Origin: Halomicroarcula saliterrae
GTDB lineage: Archaea > Halobacteriota > Halobacteria > Halobacteriales > Haloarculaceae
NCBI RefSeq assembly: GCF_031624395.1
Contig: NZ_JAMQON010000005.1
Coordinates: 248,001-312,000, forward strand
Direction of reading: 5' to 3'
DNA: 64,000 nucleotides
Both the position numbers and the translations under genes were made by a program. Shown here in pieces: positions 54,942 to 63,955 of this stretch. Below the pieces are notes generated by a model that did no database searches, had not been told where the DNA came from, and saw only the letters and a list, made by a program, of their open reading frames with translations. Within the stretch, counting starts at the first letter, position 1; each line of letters starts with the position of its first letter.

Positions 54942-55532
54942 CTAGTCGGCTCGCTCCGTCTCCACGGTGCGTTCTGCGTGGACCCACAGCCGGACCGCAC
55001 CGCCGAGCCCGAACGCAGCCACCAGCACCCAGACCGCGAGTCCGCCCGCCGGGGGCAACAGCAACCATCCGATGGCGCTGAGCGCAGCCCCGACCACGAG
55101 TCCGTAGGTCGGCTCGCGCCGCCCGTGTACGTCGGTGGCGAGGGTCCCGACGACGAGAAAGCCGAACGCGGTCAGTGAGACGAACACACCGCCCAGCAGG
55201 AGGGCGACGAGGAGACCGAGGAACGTGCCGGCCACGCCGACCCGGCCCAGCTGGCTGAACCCGTACAGCCCCACCGCGAGGGCGACGGCGTACGCGACCA
55301 GTCCGTACGGGACGGCGCTGTACGGTCGCTCCCGGAGCGCCTCCAGCGAGCGAAGGACCCGGGCCTCCGACCGGCGGAGTATGACGCCGCCGAACAGCAC
55401 CACGAGCAGGAACGACCCGATGGCCTGCAGATACCCCGGGAGGCCACCGATCGCGGTGACGTCGACCGACTGCACCACTGCCGGCTCCGGCGGCGTCGTA
55501 CCGACCGACCGGTGGATGCCGACAACGGTCAT
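54942..55532 (-). CDS. Membrane protein, hypothetical
   Basis: A 196-residue protein with about five hydrophobic helices: around 32-52, 72-95, 100-125, 140-158 and 162-180. It resembles general haloarchaeal membrane proteins; no catalytic motif is visible. Longer open sequence upstream of the ATG at 55532 is not membrane-like and was excluded. It is convergent with the BCCT gene and divergent from the zinc-ribbon gene. Confidence 0.7.
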   Translation of the reverse strand: MTVVGIHRSVGTTPPEPAVVQSVDVTAIGGLPGYLQAIGSFLLVVLFGGVILRRSEARVLRSLEALRERPYSAVPYGLVAYAVALAVGLYGFSQLGRVGVAGTFLGLLVALLLGGVFVSLTAFGFLVVGTLATDVHGRREPTYGLVVGAALSAIGWLLLPPAGGLAVWVLVAAFGLGGAVRLWVHAERTVETERAD

Positions 55533-55580
55533 AGGCGATTTTTCGCCGGAAGCGGGGAAAAAGTGTCGGCAGGTAATAAT

Positions 55581-56051
55581 ATGCCAGTGTCCCGCAGACA
55601 TAAACAGACGGGATACGTAGAGCGTGCCGTGACAGGGCGACTCAGACGCCTTCTGACGAAGCTCAAGTGGGTGGGTGAGAAGGTGATGGGTCCCCTCAGG
55701 CGCAGCGACGGGCCAAACAAGTTCCGACTGTCGAGCATGGACACGGCGACGACCACCTACGAAGGCGACTGCGGGTGGGCGAAACGACCGCCAGCGACGG
55801 TGTCGTGTGTCCGATGCGGGGCCGAGATATTCCAGCACAGCGCCATGGACGACATCGACTGCCCGCGGTGTGTCGCCGAGTACGACCCGGACGAGTTCGG
55901 GACGCTGGCGTTGGTCCAGATGACCTGTCCGGTCTGCCGGAGTCGCATGCTGCACGGGAAGCGCCACCCCGAACAGTTCGACGTTCCGGAGTGGGCTACC
56001 TGCACGCAGTGTCGGTACCACTGGGAATTCCAGCACTCCTACGGCGACTGA
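55581..56051 (+). CDS. Zinc-ribbon protein, hypothetical
   Basis: A 156-residue protein with a basic N-terminal third (RRHKQ, RLRRLLTKLKW) and four CxxC motifs in the second half (CVRC, CPRC, CPVC, CTQC), enough for two zinc ribbons. The basic tail and ribbons suggest nucleic-acid or protein binding, but no family was recognised. It begins with ATG at 55581. Confidence 0.65.
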   Translation: MPVSRRHKQTGYVERAVTGRLRRLLTKLKWVGEKVMGPLRRSDGPNKFRLSSMDTATTTYEGDCGWAKRPPATVSCVRCGAEIFQHSAMDDIDCPRCVAEYDPDEFGTLALVQMTCPVCRSRMLHGKRHPEQFDVPEWATCTQCRYHWEFQHSYGD

Positions 56052-56182
56052 CAGGGTGTGTCGACGAGGTGCGCAGCGGCGGACGAACCCCGACTCGCGC
56101 CGCTCGGGACCCGACCCACGAGTTCCCGATAGGAACGATGCACAAATTATTGCACGTGGGAGTCGTCTTCCCGGACGAGTCT

Positions 56183-56350
56183 ATGGTCGAACTGATTCCG
56201 ACCGCCCTGGCCGTCGTGGCCGCCGGCCTCGTCGGTGCTGCACTGCTCGCCATGACAGTCGGGAGTCTGCGGGCCGCCGGCTTCTGCTTTCTGTGTGCGA
56301 GTCTCGTCATCTACTTCCGGGAGACGCGGTACGCCGGGGGACGACCGTGA
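56183..56350 (+). CDS. Small membrane protein upstream of fchA
   Basis: A 55-residue, mostly hydrophobic protein (MVELIPTALAVVAAGLVGAAL and a second helix around 31-47). Its TGA overlaps the GTG of fchA by four bases, so translation is probably coupled. A TATA-like AAATTATTG about 40 bases upstream excludes the earlier ATG at 56138. The function is unknown. Confidence 0.6.
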   Translation: MVELIPTALAVVAAGLVGAALLAMTVGSLRAAGFCFLCASLVIYFRETRYAGGRP

Positions 56351-56928
56351 CCTTCGCCGAGCGGACAGTCGAGGGGTTTCTCTCGGACGTGGCGTCGTCA
56401 CAGGTCGCCCCGAGCGCGGGAGCCACCGCCGCGCTCACCGGGTCCCTGGCGGCGGCACTCTGTGAGATGGTCTGTCTCCATACGAGCGAGACGGAGCGCT
56501 CGGAGCGTCTCGTCGACGCAGCGGCGAAGTTACGGGACCGGCGTGACCAGTTGCTAGCGCTGGCCGACGCGGACGCCGCGGCGGTCGACGAGGTACAGAC
56601 GGCCTTCGAAGCGGACACTGACGACAGTCACGAGCAGGCGGCCCTCCGGACGGCCACCGAAATCCCGGTGCAGATAGCCGAGGCGGCCCGGGACGTCGCG
56701 ACCAGTGCGACCGTCGTCGCTGTAGACGGGACGCCGAACGCCCGAACCGACGCAGTTGTCGGAGCGATTATCGCGCGGGCCACGGTCGCGTCGGCGGCAA
56801 CGATCGTCCGGGCTAACGTCGGGTTGCTCGACGACGACGGGTTCGTGAGCGATGTGCGAAGCCGCGTCGAATCCGCGGAGGCGGACGCGAACGCCGCCGT
56901 CGCCGCGGTCACCGACCAGGACGAGTAA
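56347..56928 (+). CDS. fchA: Methenyltetrahydrofolate cyclohydrolase (FchA/cyclodeaminase family)
   Basis: A 193-residue protein of the formiminotransferase-cyclodeaminase/FchA family: TVEGFLSDVASSQVAPSAGATAAL near the start, then long helices through SATVVAVDGTPNARTDAVVGAII. FchA hydrolyses 5,10-methenyl-THF to 10-formyl-THF; the related cyclodeaminase acts on formimino-THF. With a formate-THF ligase 4 kb away, the C1 oxidation role is preferred. Its GTG start overlaps the stop of the small membrane protein gene. No monofunctional methylene-THF dehydrogenase lies beside it. Confidence 0.82.
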   Translation: MTFAERTVEGFLSDVASSQVAPSAGATAALTGSLAAALCEMVCLHTSETERSERLVDAAAKLRDRRDQLLALADADAAAVDEVQTAFEADTDDSHEQAALRTATEIPVQIAEAARDVATSATVVAVDGTPNARTDAVVGAIIARATVASAATIVRANVGLLDDDGFVSDVRSRVESAEADANAAVAAVTDQDE

Positions 56929-57009
56929 CGGCCCACAGAGACCGGTGGAAGTCGTTTCCGGGACGTACCGCGAGGGCTGATGCCATCGGAAAAGTACGCA
57001 GCACCCCTC

Positions 57010-57231
57010 TCAGTGATACTTCCACTCGTCGTCGTCGTCGGATCGACTGACACCGTCCTGCTCTTCGTCCGACCGCTCGTCGGGCCACTCGACGCCGCCG
57101 TTGTAGCTCTTGTAGGCGAAGCTACCGAGCGCTACGAGCACGAGCAACAGGACGACCGCGCCGGCTCCGACCACGACCTGTGAGAACGCCTCCGTGAGTC
57201 CGCCGAGCTGGAGCCACTGGAACGCGTCCAT
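57010..57231 (-). CDS. Small membrane protein, hypothetical
   Basis: A 73-residue protein with one strong transmembrane helix (about 19-41) and a C-terminal tail rich in Asp, Glu and Ser. It starts 36 bases after the folC-folP stop on the same strand and may be in its operon. It is not recognised. Confidence 0.55.
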   Translation of the reverse strand: MDAFQWLQLGGLTEAFSQVVVGAGAVVLLLVLVALGSFAYKSYNGGVEWPDERSDEEQDGVSRSDDDDEWKYH

Positions 57232-57267
57232 ACCGAACCTTGCGGCGCCAGCGTGAAAGGAGTACGC

Positions 57268-59640
57268 CTACGGCTCTCGCGTCGCGTCGACGCTCCGGAG
57301 GACCGCAGCGTTCTCGACGACGTCGTGGACCCGGACCACGTCGACGCCGCGTTCGGCCGCCATCGCGGTAACGGCCAGAGTCGGCGGGAGCCGGTCGTCG
57401 CTCGGCCCGGTTACGTCCGCGAACATCGACTTCTGTGAGTGACCGACCATCGTCCCACAGCCCAGCGCCTCGAACTCGGCGAGGCGGTCGACCAGCTCGA
57501 ACGATTCGTCGGCATCCTTCCCGAAGCCACAACCGGGGTCGACCAGTATCTGCTCGCGCTCGATACCGGCCCGCTGGGCGAGCAACACCTGCTCGGAGAG
57601 GTCCCGGAGCACGTCTTCGACGACGTCGTCGTACTCCCGCGTGCAGTCCGGGTCGACGGGGGCCGACAGGCTGTGCATGAGGACGAGCGTGGCGTCGTGG
57701 TCCGCGACGACGAAGCGCATCTCGGGGTCGGAGAGGCCCGAGACGTCGTTGACGATGTCTGCCCCCGCATCGAGGGCCGGCTCCGCGACGGCGGCCTTTC
57801 GCGTGTCGACCGAGATGGCCGCGTCGAGGTCCCCGAGCGCCTCGATGACCGGGACGACGCGGTCGATTTCCTCCGGGACAGAGACGGGGTCGGCGCCCGG
57901 ACGCGTGCTCTCGCCGCCGACGTCAATCACGTCGGCGCCCGCCGCGACCATCGCCCTCGCGTGTTCGACCGCGGCGGCGACCTCGTCGTACTCGCCGCCG
58001 TCGTGGAAGCTATCGGGCGTGACGTTCAGGATACCCATCACGGCTGTGTCGTCCGTCCCGAGCGGGTCGGGTGGCCCGTCGATAGCTCGACGGATTCGCC
58101 CCGCGACGTTCGAGAGCCCGTGCCCCTCCGTCTCGATGGCGTCGGCCAGCGACGACAGCTGACGCTCGGTCCCGCTGAGCACTGTCGTGACGAACTCGCC
58201 CGGCGCACCGGTCGTCGATTGGTGGCAGTCGCCGCCGAGAACGTCGAGTGCTCCGGCGATGTGGGCGGCCTGGTCCGGACGGAGATACGTCGTCAAGACG
58301 CGGTAGTCGATCTCCTCGGGGAACGACGCGGTGCCGGAGACGTGCTCGCCGGGTGTTCGGCCGCTGTCCCTGGGTACGAGGAGGCGTGTCCAGCGGTCGC
58401 GGGCCTCGGCAACGGCGTAGAGCGAGCCGGTGACGAGGACGAAGTCGTCCGGGTCGGCGGCCGAGAGCGCCCGCTCGGTGGCCTCTGGGACGGACGGGAC
58501 GCGTGTCACCTCGTCCGCGTTACCGTCGAACGCAGCCACAAGCGTGTCGAGGTCCGCGGCTCGGGCCAGGTCCGGCCTGGTGACGAACGCGGTTCCGACC
58601 GGGGGGAGCTCGTCGACCATCGAGTCGTGGTCCTTGTCGGACATCACACCGAACACCACGTGGAGGTCGTCGTACTCGAAGCGGGCAAGCACCGACGCGA
58701 GTGTCACCATCGCGCCGGGGTTGTGCGAGCCGTCTAGCACCGCCGTCGGGTCGCTGTCGAGAATCTCGAACCGGCCGGGGAGCGTCGCCTGCCGGAGGCC
58801 GGCCGCGATATCCCCCGTGTCGACGTCGGCGACCTGTCTAGCGAGTGTCGCGGCGACGCCGGCGTTTTCGGCCTGGTGCTGGCCCAGCAGCTGGAGGTTC
58901 GTCTCCAGCGCCCAGTCGGGACCGGTGATGGCCACCTCGCTCTCGATGGCACAGCGCATCCCGCTCTCGACGGCGACGACGTCCGCGTCGTCCGGGCCGA
59001 CAGTCACGACGTCTGTCTCCGTCCGGATGGCCGCCAGCGCGTCACCGCAGGCCCCGGTGACGAGCGGCGTGTCGGTCGGCGCGACCTGAGCCTTGTCACG
59101 GGCGATTTCCTCGACAGTGTCGCCCAGCAGATCCGTGTGTTCGAGACTGACGCTGGTGACGGCGCTCGCGACCGGGTCGACGGCGCTGGTCGCGTCGTAC
59201 CGGCCGCCGATGCCCACCTCCAGAATGGCGACATCGACGCCCGCTCGGCCGAAGTGGTCGACGGCGAGGGCAGTCAGGACCTCGAAGTGGGTCGGCATGT
59301 CGCCGTCGGCCGCGAGACGGTCGAGACACGGGTCGATGCGCTCGACGAAGTCGGTGACCCGAGCTTTCGGAACGGCGGTCCCGTTGATCCGGACCTGCTC
59401 CCGGAAGTCGTTGAGTCCGGGCGAAGTGAACACGCCCACGTCCAGACCAGCGGCCCTGAGCGCGTGTTCCAGCAGCCGGGAGGTGCTCCCCTTCCCGTTC
59501 GACCCGGCCACCTGGACGACATCGACGCCCGTCTGGGGCTCCCCGAGGTGCGAGAGCATCCGCGCCGTCGTCTCGGTCCCCAACTTGGGCCGACGCCGCT
59601 GTAGGGACTCCAGATAGTCGGCGGCTTCGTGGTACTGCAT
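57268..59640 (-). CDS. folCP: Fused folylpolyglutamate synthase - dihydropteroate synthase (FolC-FolP)
   Basis: A 790-residue bifunctional protein. Residues 1 to about 420 are the Mur-ligase-type FolC part with P-loop GSNGKGS (46-52), EVGIGGRYDATS and LDGSHNPGA. Residues about 430-530 form a linker domain (LRPDQAAHIAGALDVLGGD). From about 533 the FolP part has VMGILNVTPDSFHDGG, DVGGESTRPGA, NDVSG and DPGCGFGKD. FolP joins p-aminobenzoate to the pterin, and FolC adds glutamate. The fusion is known from haloarchaea. The frame continues upstream of 59640, but that sequence overlaps the alaX-like gene and is not homologous. It supplies THF for the whole locus. Confidence 0.93.
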   Translation of the reverse strand: MQYHEAADYLESLQRRRPKLGTETTARMLSHLGEPQTGVDVVQVAGSNGKGSTSRLLEHALRAAGLDVGVFTSPGLNDFREQVRINGTAVPKARVTDFVERIDPCLDRLAADGDMPTHFEVLTALAVDHFGRAGVDVAILEVGIGGRYDATSAVDPVASAVTSVSLEHTDLLGDTVEEIARDKAQVAPTDTPLVTGACGDALAAIRTETDVVTVGPDDADVVAVESGMRCAIESEVAITGPDWALETNLQLLGQHQAENAGVAATLARQVADVDTGDIAAGLRQATLPGRFEILDSDPTAVLDGSHNPGAMVTLASVLARFEYDDLHVVFGVMSDKDHDSMVDELPPVGTAFVTRPDLARAADLDTLVAAFDGNADEVTRVPSVPEATERALSAADPDDFVLVTGSLYAVAEARDRWTRLLVPRDSGRTPGEHVSGTASFPEEIDYRVLTTYLRPDQAAHIAGALDVLGGDCHQSTTGAPGEFVTTVLSGTERQLSSLADAIETEGHGLSNVAGRIRRAIDGPPDPLGTDDTAVMGILNVTPDSFHDGGEYDEVAAAVEHARAMVAAGADVIDVGGESTRPGADPVSVPEEIDRVVPVIEALGDLDAAISVDTRKAAVAEPALDAGADIVNDVSGLSDPEMRFVVADHDATLVLMHSLSAPVDPDCTREYDDVVEDVLRDLSEQVLLAQRAGIEREQILVDPGCGFGKDADESFELVDRLAEFEALGCGTMVGHSQKSMFADVTGPSDDRLPPTLAVTAMAAERGVDVVRVHDVVENAAVLRSVDATREP

Positions 59641-59736
59641 ACCAAATATCGCCGGCGCGCACCTGATTAAGCTATCGCCGGGTGTGGAGCTGCAGGCGGC
59701 GCGGGATTTATCTGGGTCCGAAACCACGCGGAACAC

Positions 59737-60933
59737 ATGTCTGAGGAGCCAACGAACCGCTCGGCCGAGGAACCGTACGTGACGGCGTTCGATACGACGG
59801 TCCGTTCGGTCGACGGCCGAGACGTGACGCTCGACGAGACGTACTTCTACGCCGAGGGCGGCGGGCAACCGGCCGACAGCGGGACACTCGGCGGTCACGA
59901 AGTGGTGGACGTCCAGAAGCGCGGTGGCGTCACCGTCCACACACTCAGCGACGCCCCCGACTTCGAGGCGGGCGAGACCGTGACGGGCGACGTCGACGAC
60001 GACGCCCGGACCTACAGTATGCGGGCGCACACTGCCAGTCACGTCGTCTACGGTGCGGGCCGGAAACTGTTCGGCGAACACGGCTACGGCGGATTCGACA
60101 TCGGCGACGACAGCGTCCGCCTGGACTTCGCAGTCGACGGCGACGCCGACGAGGTCAGTGCGCTCAGCGTCCAGCGCCTCGCCAACGAGGCCGTCTGGGA
60201 CGACCGGCGCGTCGAGTGGGACGAGATGGACGCCGACGAGGCCGAGGCCGACGACGACATCGTGTTCAATCTCAGGGCCGACGCGGACCCGGCGGAGACA
60301 GTCCGTATCGTGGATATCGACGGGTGGGACGTCGCCGCCTGTGGCGGCACGCACGTCGCCCGGACCAGTGAGATAGGCCCGATCAAAGTACTCGACGTTT
60401 CGAACCCCGGCGCGGGCCTCGTCCGGGTGGAGTACGCCGTCGGTCCGGCGGCCATCCAGCGGCAAGTCGACGAGACGCGCGCCGCGACTCGCGCGGCGGA
60501 GACACTGGACACGAGCGTACAGGGGCTCCCACAGCGGGCCCGGGGGCTGCTGTCGGAGAACAGGGAGCTAGAAACGGAACTGGACGAACTACGGGGGGAA
60601 CTGCTGGAGGCTCGCCTCGACAGTGTCGTAGACGACACGGTCGACCGTGACGGCGAGGAGTGGGTGGTGGGGACCGTCGACGGTGTCGGGCCGAACACCG
60701 TCTCGGATCGCATCGCTGACCGGAACATAGACGCCGACGTGCTGGTCCTGACCGGCAGCGACGGCCCGACGTTCGTCGTCGTCGCCACCGACGGCGAGAC
60801 AGACGCGAACGATGTCGTCGGCGAGGTCACCGCCGAGTTCGGTGGCGGCGGTGGCGGCCAACCGACGCTGGCTCAGGGCGGCGGCCTCGAAGCCGAGCCG
60901 CAGGCGGTCGTCGACTACCTCCGTCCGGAGTGA
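59737..60933 (+). CDS. AlaX-type alanyl-tRNA editing protein (long form with DHHA1-like domain)
   Basis: A 398-residue protein related to the editing half of alanyl-tRNA synthetase. Zinc ligands are visible as HTASH (near 94-98) and C-x-GTH (CGGTH near 208). Residues 250-290 are coiled, and the end has a Gly-rich GGGGGGQP loop as in DHHA1 domains, so it matches the longer AlaX class. It removes serine or glycine wrongly attached to tRNA-Ala. It is divergent from folCP and has no evident link to C1 metabolism, though high glycine and serine flux could raise demand for editing. Confidence 0.87.
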   Translation: MSEEPTNRSAEEPYVTAFDTTVRSVDGRDVTLDETYFYAEGGGQPADSGTLGGHEVVDVQKRGGVTVHTLSDAPDFEAGETVTGDVDDDARTYSMRAHTASHVVYGAGRKLFGEHGYGGFDIGDDSVRLDFAVDGDADEVSALSVQRLANEAVWDDRRVEWDEMDADEAEADDDIVFNLRADADPAETVRIVDIDGWDVAACGGTHVARTSEIGPIKVLDVSNPGAGLVRVEYAVGPAAIQRQVDETRAATRAAETLDTSVQGLPQRARGLLSENRELETELDELRGELLEARLDSVVDDTVDRDGEEWVVGTVDGVGPNTVSDRIADRNIDADVLVLTGSDGPTFVVVATDGETDANDVVGEVTAEFGGGGGGQPTLAQGGGLEAEPQAVVDYLRPE

Positions 60934-61070
60934 GTCCGCACTCCACGACGTGACAGAATTCTGGTGTATCGAGCACCGTTGGCGGGTCGGCGGCGGTCAG
61001 AACATATCGCATACGGGAAGTGTCATCTTAGCGAATCTTCTTGAGGAGCGGTCAGGAACGTTCGAACGAG

Positions 61071-62798
61071 ATGGCATCATTCGACGAGACACAAGAGCCG
61101 ATTCCGACGGACTACGATATCGCGCAATCGACCGACATGGAACCGATCTGGGAGCTGGTCGAACCGTGGGGACTGGGCCTCGACGACCTCCAGTACCACG
61201 GGGAGTACACCGCGAAGGTCAAGCACCACGCTATCGACCGCCTGCGGGACCGGGCCGAGGACAACGAGGGGAACCTCGTCCTCGTGACCGGGATGACGCC
61301 GACGCCGAAGGGCGAGGGCAAGACCGTGACGACGGTGGGGCTCGGCCAGACGCTGAACCACCTCGGCGAGGACACGATGATAGCCATTCGTGAACCGTCG
61401 CTTGGCCCGGTGTTCGGGGTCAAGGGTGGAGCGGCCGGCGGCGGTCGCTCGCAGGTACTGCCGATGGAGGACATCAACCTCCACTTCACGGGCGACATCC
61501 ACGCGCTCACGTCGGCCCACAACCTCATCGCGGCGATGCTGGACGCCCGGCTCTCGCAGGGCAACGACCTCGACATCAACGTCAACGACGTCGCCTGGAA
61601 ACGCGCGATGGACATGAACGACCGCGCGCTCCGGCAGACAGTCGTCGGCCTCGGCGGGGATTCCGGCGGAACGCCCCGGGAAGGCGGGTTCAAGCTCACC
61701 GCCGCCTCCGAGCTGATGGCCGTCCTCTGTCTCGCCCAGGACCTCGAGGACCTCAAAGAGCGAATCGCCCGCATCATCGTGGCCTACAACCGCGACGGCG
61801 AGCCCATCACCGTCGGCGATATCGAAGCCACGGGGCCCGCGACGATGCTGCTCCGTGACGCGCTGAAACCGAACATCGTCCAGACCATCGAGGGGACGCC
61901 CGCGTTCGTCCACGGCGGCCCGTTCGCGAACATCGCCCACGGGACCAACTCCCTCATCGCCGACAAGGCGGCGTTCGGCATGGGGGACTACCTCGTCACG
62001 GAGGCCGGGTTCGGTTCCGACCTCGGGGCCGAGAAGTTCATGAACATCGTCTGCCGGCTGGGCGACATGACGCCCAACGCCGTCGTGCTGGTCGCCTCGG
62101 TCCGGGCACTGCAGTACCACGGGCTGGACCAGTGGCCGGTCGACTACGACGAGATAGACGAGTCCGGCGTCGACGCGGTGGAGGCCGGCTTCGAGAATCT
62201 CGACCGCCACGTCGCGAACCTCCAGCAGTTCGGCGTCCCGGTCGTGGTCGCGCTCAACCGATTCCCGGACGACACCGAAGCGGAGGTACAGACAGTGCTC
62301 GACCACTGCCGCGAGGACCTCGGTGTGCGGGTCGCCGAGTCCGAGGTCTTCGAGGACGGCAGCGAGGGCGGCGAGGCGCTGGGCGAACACGTCATCGACG
62401 CCGTCGAGGAGAGCGACGAAGACGAGTTCGAGTACCTCTACGAGGAGGCGGCGCCCATCAAGGAGAAGATCCGGACCGTCGCGACCGAGATATACGGAGC
62501 CGACGGCGTGAAGTTCACCGGCAGTGCGCTCGACGACATCGACCGGATGGAGGACCTCGGCTTCGGGGACGTCCCGGTCTGTATGTCGAAGACGTTCCAC
62601 TCCTTCAGCGACGACGCGAGCAAGAAGGGCGCGCCCGAGGGCTGGGAACTGGAGATAAGCGAGGTGTACCCTTCGGCCGGCGCCGGCTTCGTCGTCGCGC
62701 TCACCGCGGACGCGCTGACGATGCCCGGGCTGCCCGCCCGCCCGGCAGCCGCCGACATGGACATCGACGAGGACGGCAATATCAGCGGGCTGTTCTGA
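61071..62798 (+). CDS. fhs: Formate--tetrahydrofolate ligase
   Basis: A 575-residue Fhs, which links formate, ATP and THF with 10-formyl-THF, ADP and phosphate. The P-loop is TPKGEGKT (78-85); EPSLGPVFGVKGGAAGGG and FHGGPFANIAHG-like (AFVHGGPFANIAHG) segments follow, and EGAGFG is present as EAGFGSDLGAEKF. The ATG at 61071 begins the homologous sequence. In the catabolic direction the enzyme would release formate and gain ATP from methyl groups stripped from osmolytes. It ends in a region with a long inverted repeat shared with the convergent ridA gene. Confidence 0.94.
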   Translation: MASFDETQEPIPTDYDIAQSTDMEPIWELVEPWGLGLDDLQYHGEYTAKVKHHAIDRLRDRAEDNEGNLVLVTGMTPTPKGEGKTVTTVGLGQTLNHLGEDTMIAIREPSLGPVFGVKGGAAGGGRSQVLPMEDINLHFTGDIHALTSAHNLIAAMLDARLSQGNDLDINVNDVAWKRAMDMNDRALRQTVVGLGGDSGGTPREGGFKLTAASELMAVLCLAQDLEDLKERIARIIVAYNRDGEPITVGDIEATGPATMLLRDALKPNIVQTIEGTPAFVHGGPFANIAHGTNSLIADKAAFGMGDYLVTEAGFGSDLGAEKFMNIVCRLGDMTPNAVVLVASVRALQYHGLDQWPVDYDEIDESGVDAVEAGFENLDRHVANLQQFGVPVVVALNRFPDDTEAEVQTVLDHCREDLGVRVAESEVFEDGSEGGEALGEHVIDAVEESDEDEFEYLYEEAAPIKEKIRTVATEIYGADGVKFTGSALDDIDRMEDLGFGDVPVCMSKTFHSFSDDASKKGAPEGWELEISEVYPSAGAGFVVALTADALTMPGLPARPAAADMDIDEDGNISGLF

Positions 62799-62986
62799 GC
62801 GGCGCGGCTCACCGCCTTCGGGGTTCTGTCGTTCGCAGCCATCGACGGCGCTGACCCTGTCCGCGCCACCGAATCACCCGTCACGGAAGCGGGTGGTCCG
62901 AGAGTTACTAACAGCTCTAAAGCTGTGAAAATAAGTTCAGTTGCAGTGACAGGTAGGCGGGTACCACGCCGCCCCGCCGCTGCTTC

Positions 62987-63066
62987 ATACTGCCGGCTGT
63001 AACAAACTGAAGGAATTCACCACCCCGGGGCGGCGAATATCTTTACGAACTTACAGCCGGCAGTAT
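62987..63066. repeat. 16-bp perfect inverted repeat between fhs and ridA
   Basis: ATACTGCCGGCTGTAA (62987-63002) and its exact reverse complement TTACAGCCGGCAGTAT (63051-63066) are separated by 48 bases. The distal arm ends on the first base of the ridA stop codon. It could be a bidirectional terminator or a dispersed palindromic element. Confidence 0.7.
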
Positions 63067-63446
63067 CATTCGGTGGTCGCGATGGCCTCTATCTCGACAG
63101 CCGCGCCCTTCGGAACGTCGCCGGCGCCGACGGCGCTACGAGCCGGCGGGTTCGCCCCGAAGAACTCGCCGTAGGCCTCGTTGAACGCATCGAAGTCGTC
63201 GATGTCGTCGAGGAAGACGGTCGTCTTGAGCAGGTCGTCGAGCGAGCACCCCTCGGCTTCGAGGACGGCCTCGACGTTGCGCATGCACTGGCGGGTCTGG
63301 TCGCCGACCGATTCGGTGTTCAGGAGCTCGCCGTCGGTGGTCAGTGGCAGCTGTCCGGACGTGATGAGGAGACTCCCGTTCGTCGTCGCCTGACTGTACG
63401 CGCCCACCGCTGCCGGCGCGTCGTCGGTACTGATGGTCCGTTTCAC
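63066..63446 (-). CDS. ridA: RidA family imine/enamine deaminase
   Basis: A 126-residue RidA/YjgF protein: AVGAYSQA, SGQLPLTTDGEL, QTRQCMRNVEAVLEAEGCSLDD, and the conserved Arg in PPARSAVGA. RidA hydrolyses reactive 2-aminoacrylate and other imines released by PLP ammonia-lyases such as the one at 50985, and by imine-producing oxidases. The GTG start at 63446 is supported by a TATA box 28 bases upstream. It is convergent with fhs and lies downstream of the EamA gene, with its own promoter. Confidence 0.9.
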   Translation of the reverse strand: MKRTISTDDAPAAVGAYSQATTNGSLLITSGQLPLTTDGELLNTESVGDQTRQCMRNVEAVLEAEGCSLDDLLKTTVFLDDIDDFDAFNEAYGEFFGANPPARSAVGAGDVPKGAAVEIEAIATTE

Positions 63447-63470
63447 GGACGAGCGTTCATCTGGCAGCAG

Positions 63471-63480
63471 TATAAATCCC
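63471..63480 (-). promoter_or_regulatory. TATA box of ridA
   Basis: GGGATTTATA on the reverse strand, centred 28 bases before the GTG at 63446. Confidence 0.6.
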
Positions 63481-63541
63481 GGCACGGAGCGGCCCCGGAC
63501 ACGAGTGGTTGCTTTCCTTACACGTCGTGGAACGGACGGCG

Positions 63542-63955
63542 CTACTGGTTGATGACCACGATGGCGGCCACGGCCAGCCCGATGCCGACCACCTTGTTCA
63601 GCGAGAGCGGCTGGCCCAGTGCGACGGTGCTGATGAGCGCCGCCGTCACGAAGTACATCCCGCCGATAGTCGAGACGACAGCGGTCGGTCCGACGCTGAC
63701 GCCGATGAACGTCGAGACGACGCCGATAGCGGCGGCGACGCCGGCGACGGCGGCGAACAACACGCCCCGGTTCGTGACCGCGAGAGAGGCGTCAGTGACG
63801 ACGACGAACAGACCAGTCACGACGGCCGCGGTAGCGTAGGAGATGAACGCCGCGGTCTTCGGGTCGATGCTGTTCGAGGCCACGTCGCCGAAGACGATCC
63901 AGAACCCCCAGGCTATCATCGTCCCCAGACCGAACACGACAGCGGAGTTGTTCAC
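63542..63955 (-). CDS. EamA-type (DMT superfamily) half-size transporter
   Basis: A 137-residue protein with five hydrophobic helices and a single EamA unit (WGFWIVFGDVASNS, SVGPTAVVSTIGGMYFVTAALIS). Half-size DMT proteins usually act as dimers exporting metabolites. The substrate is unknown. It is complete in the window and starts 45 bases from its end. Confidence 0.82.
   Translation of the reverse strand: MNNSAVVFGLGTMIAWGFWIVFGDVASNSIDPKTAAFISYATAAVVTGLFVVVTDASLAVTNRGVLFAAVAGVAAAIGVVSTFIGVSVGPTAVVSTIGGMYFVTAALISTVALGQPLSLNKVVGIGLAVAAIVVINQ

Noticed and set aside
59641-60465. Upstream extension of FolC-FolP by 275 codons
   Set aside because: FolC homology begins at 59640, and the extension runs antisense through the AlaX gene.
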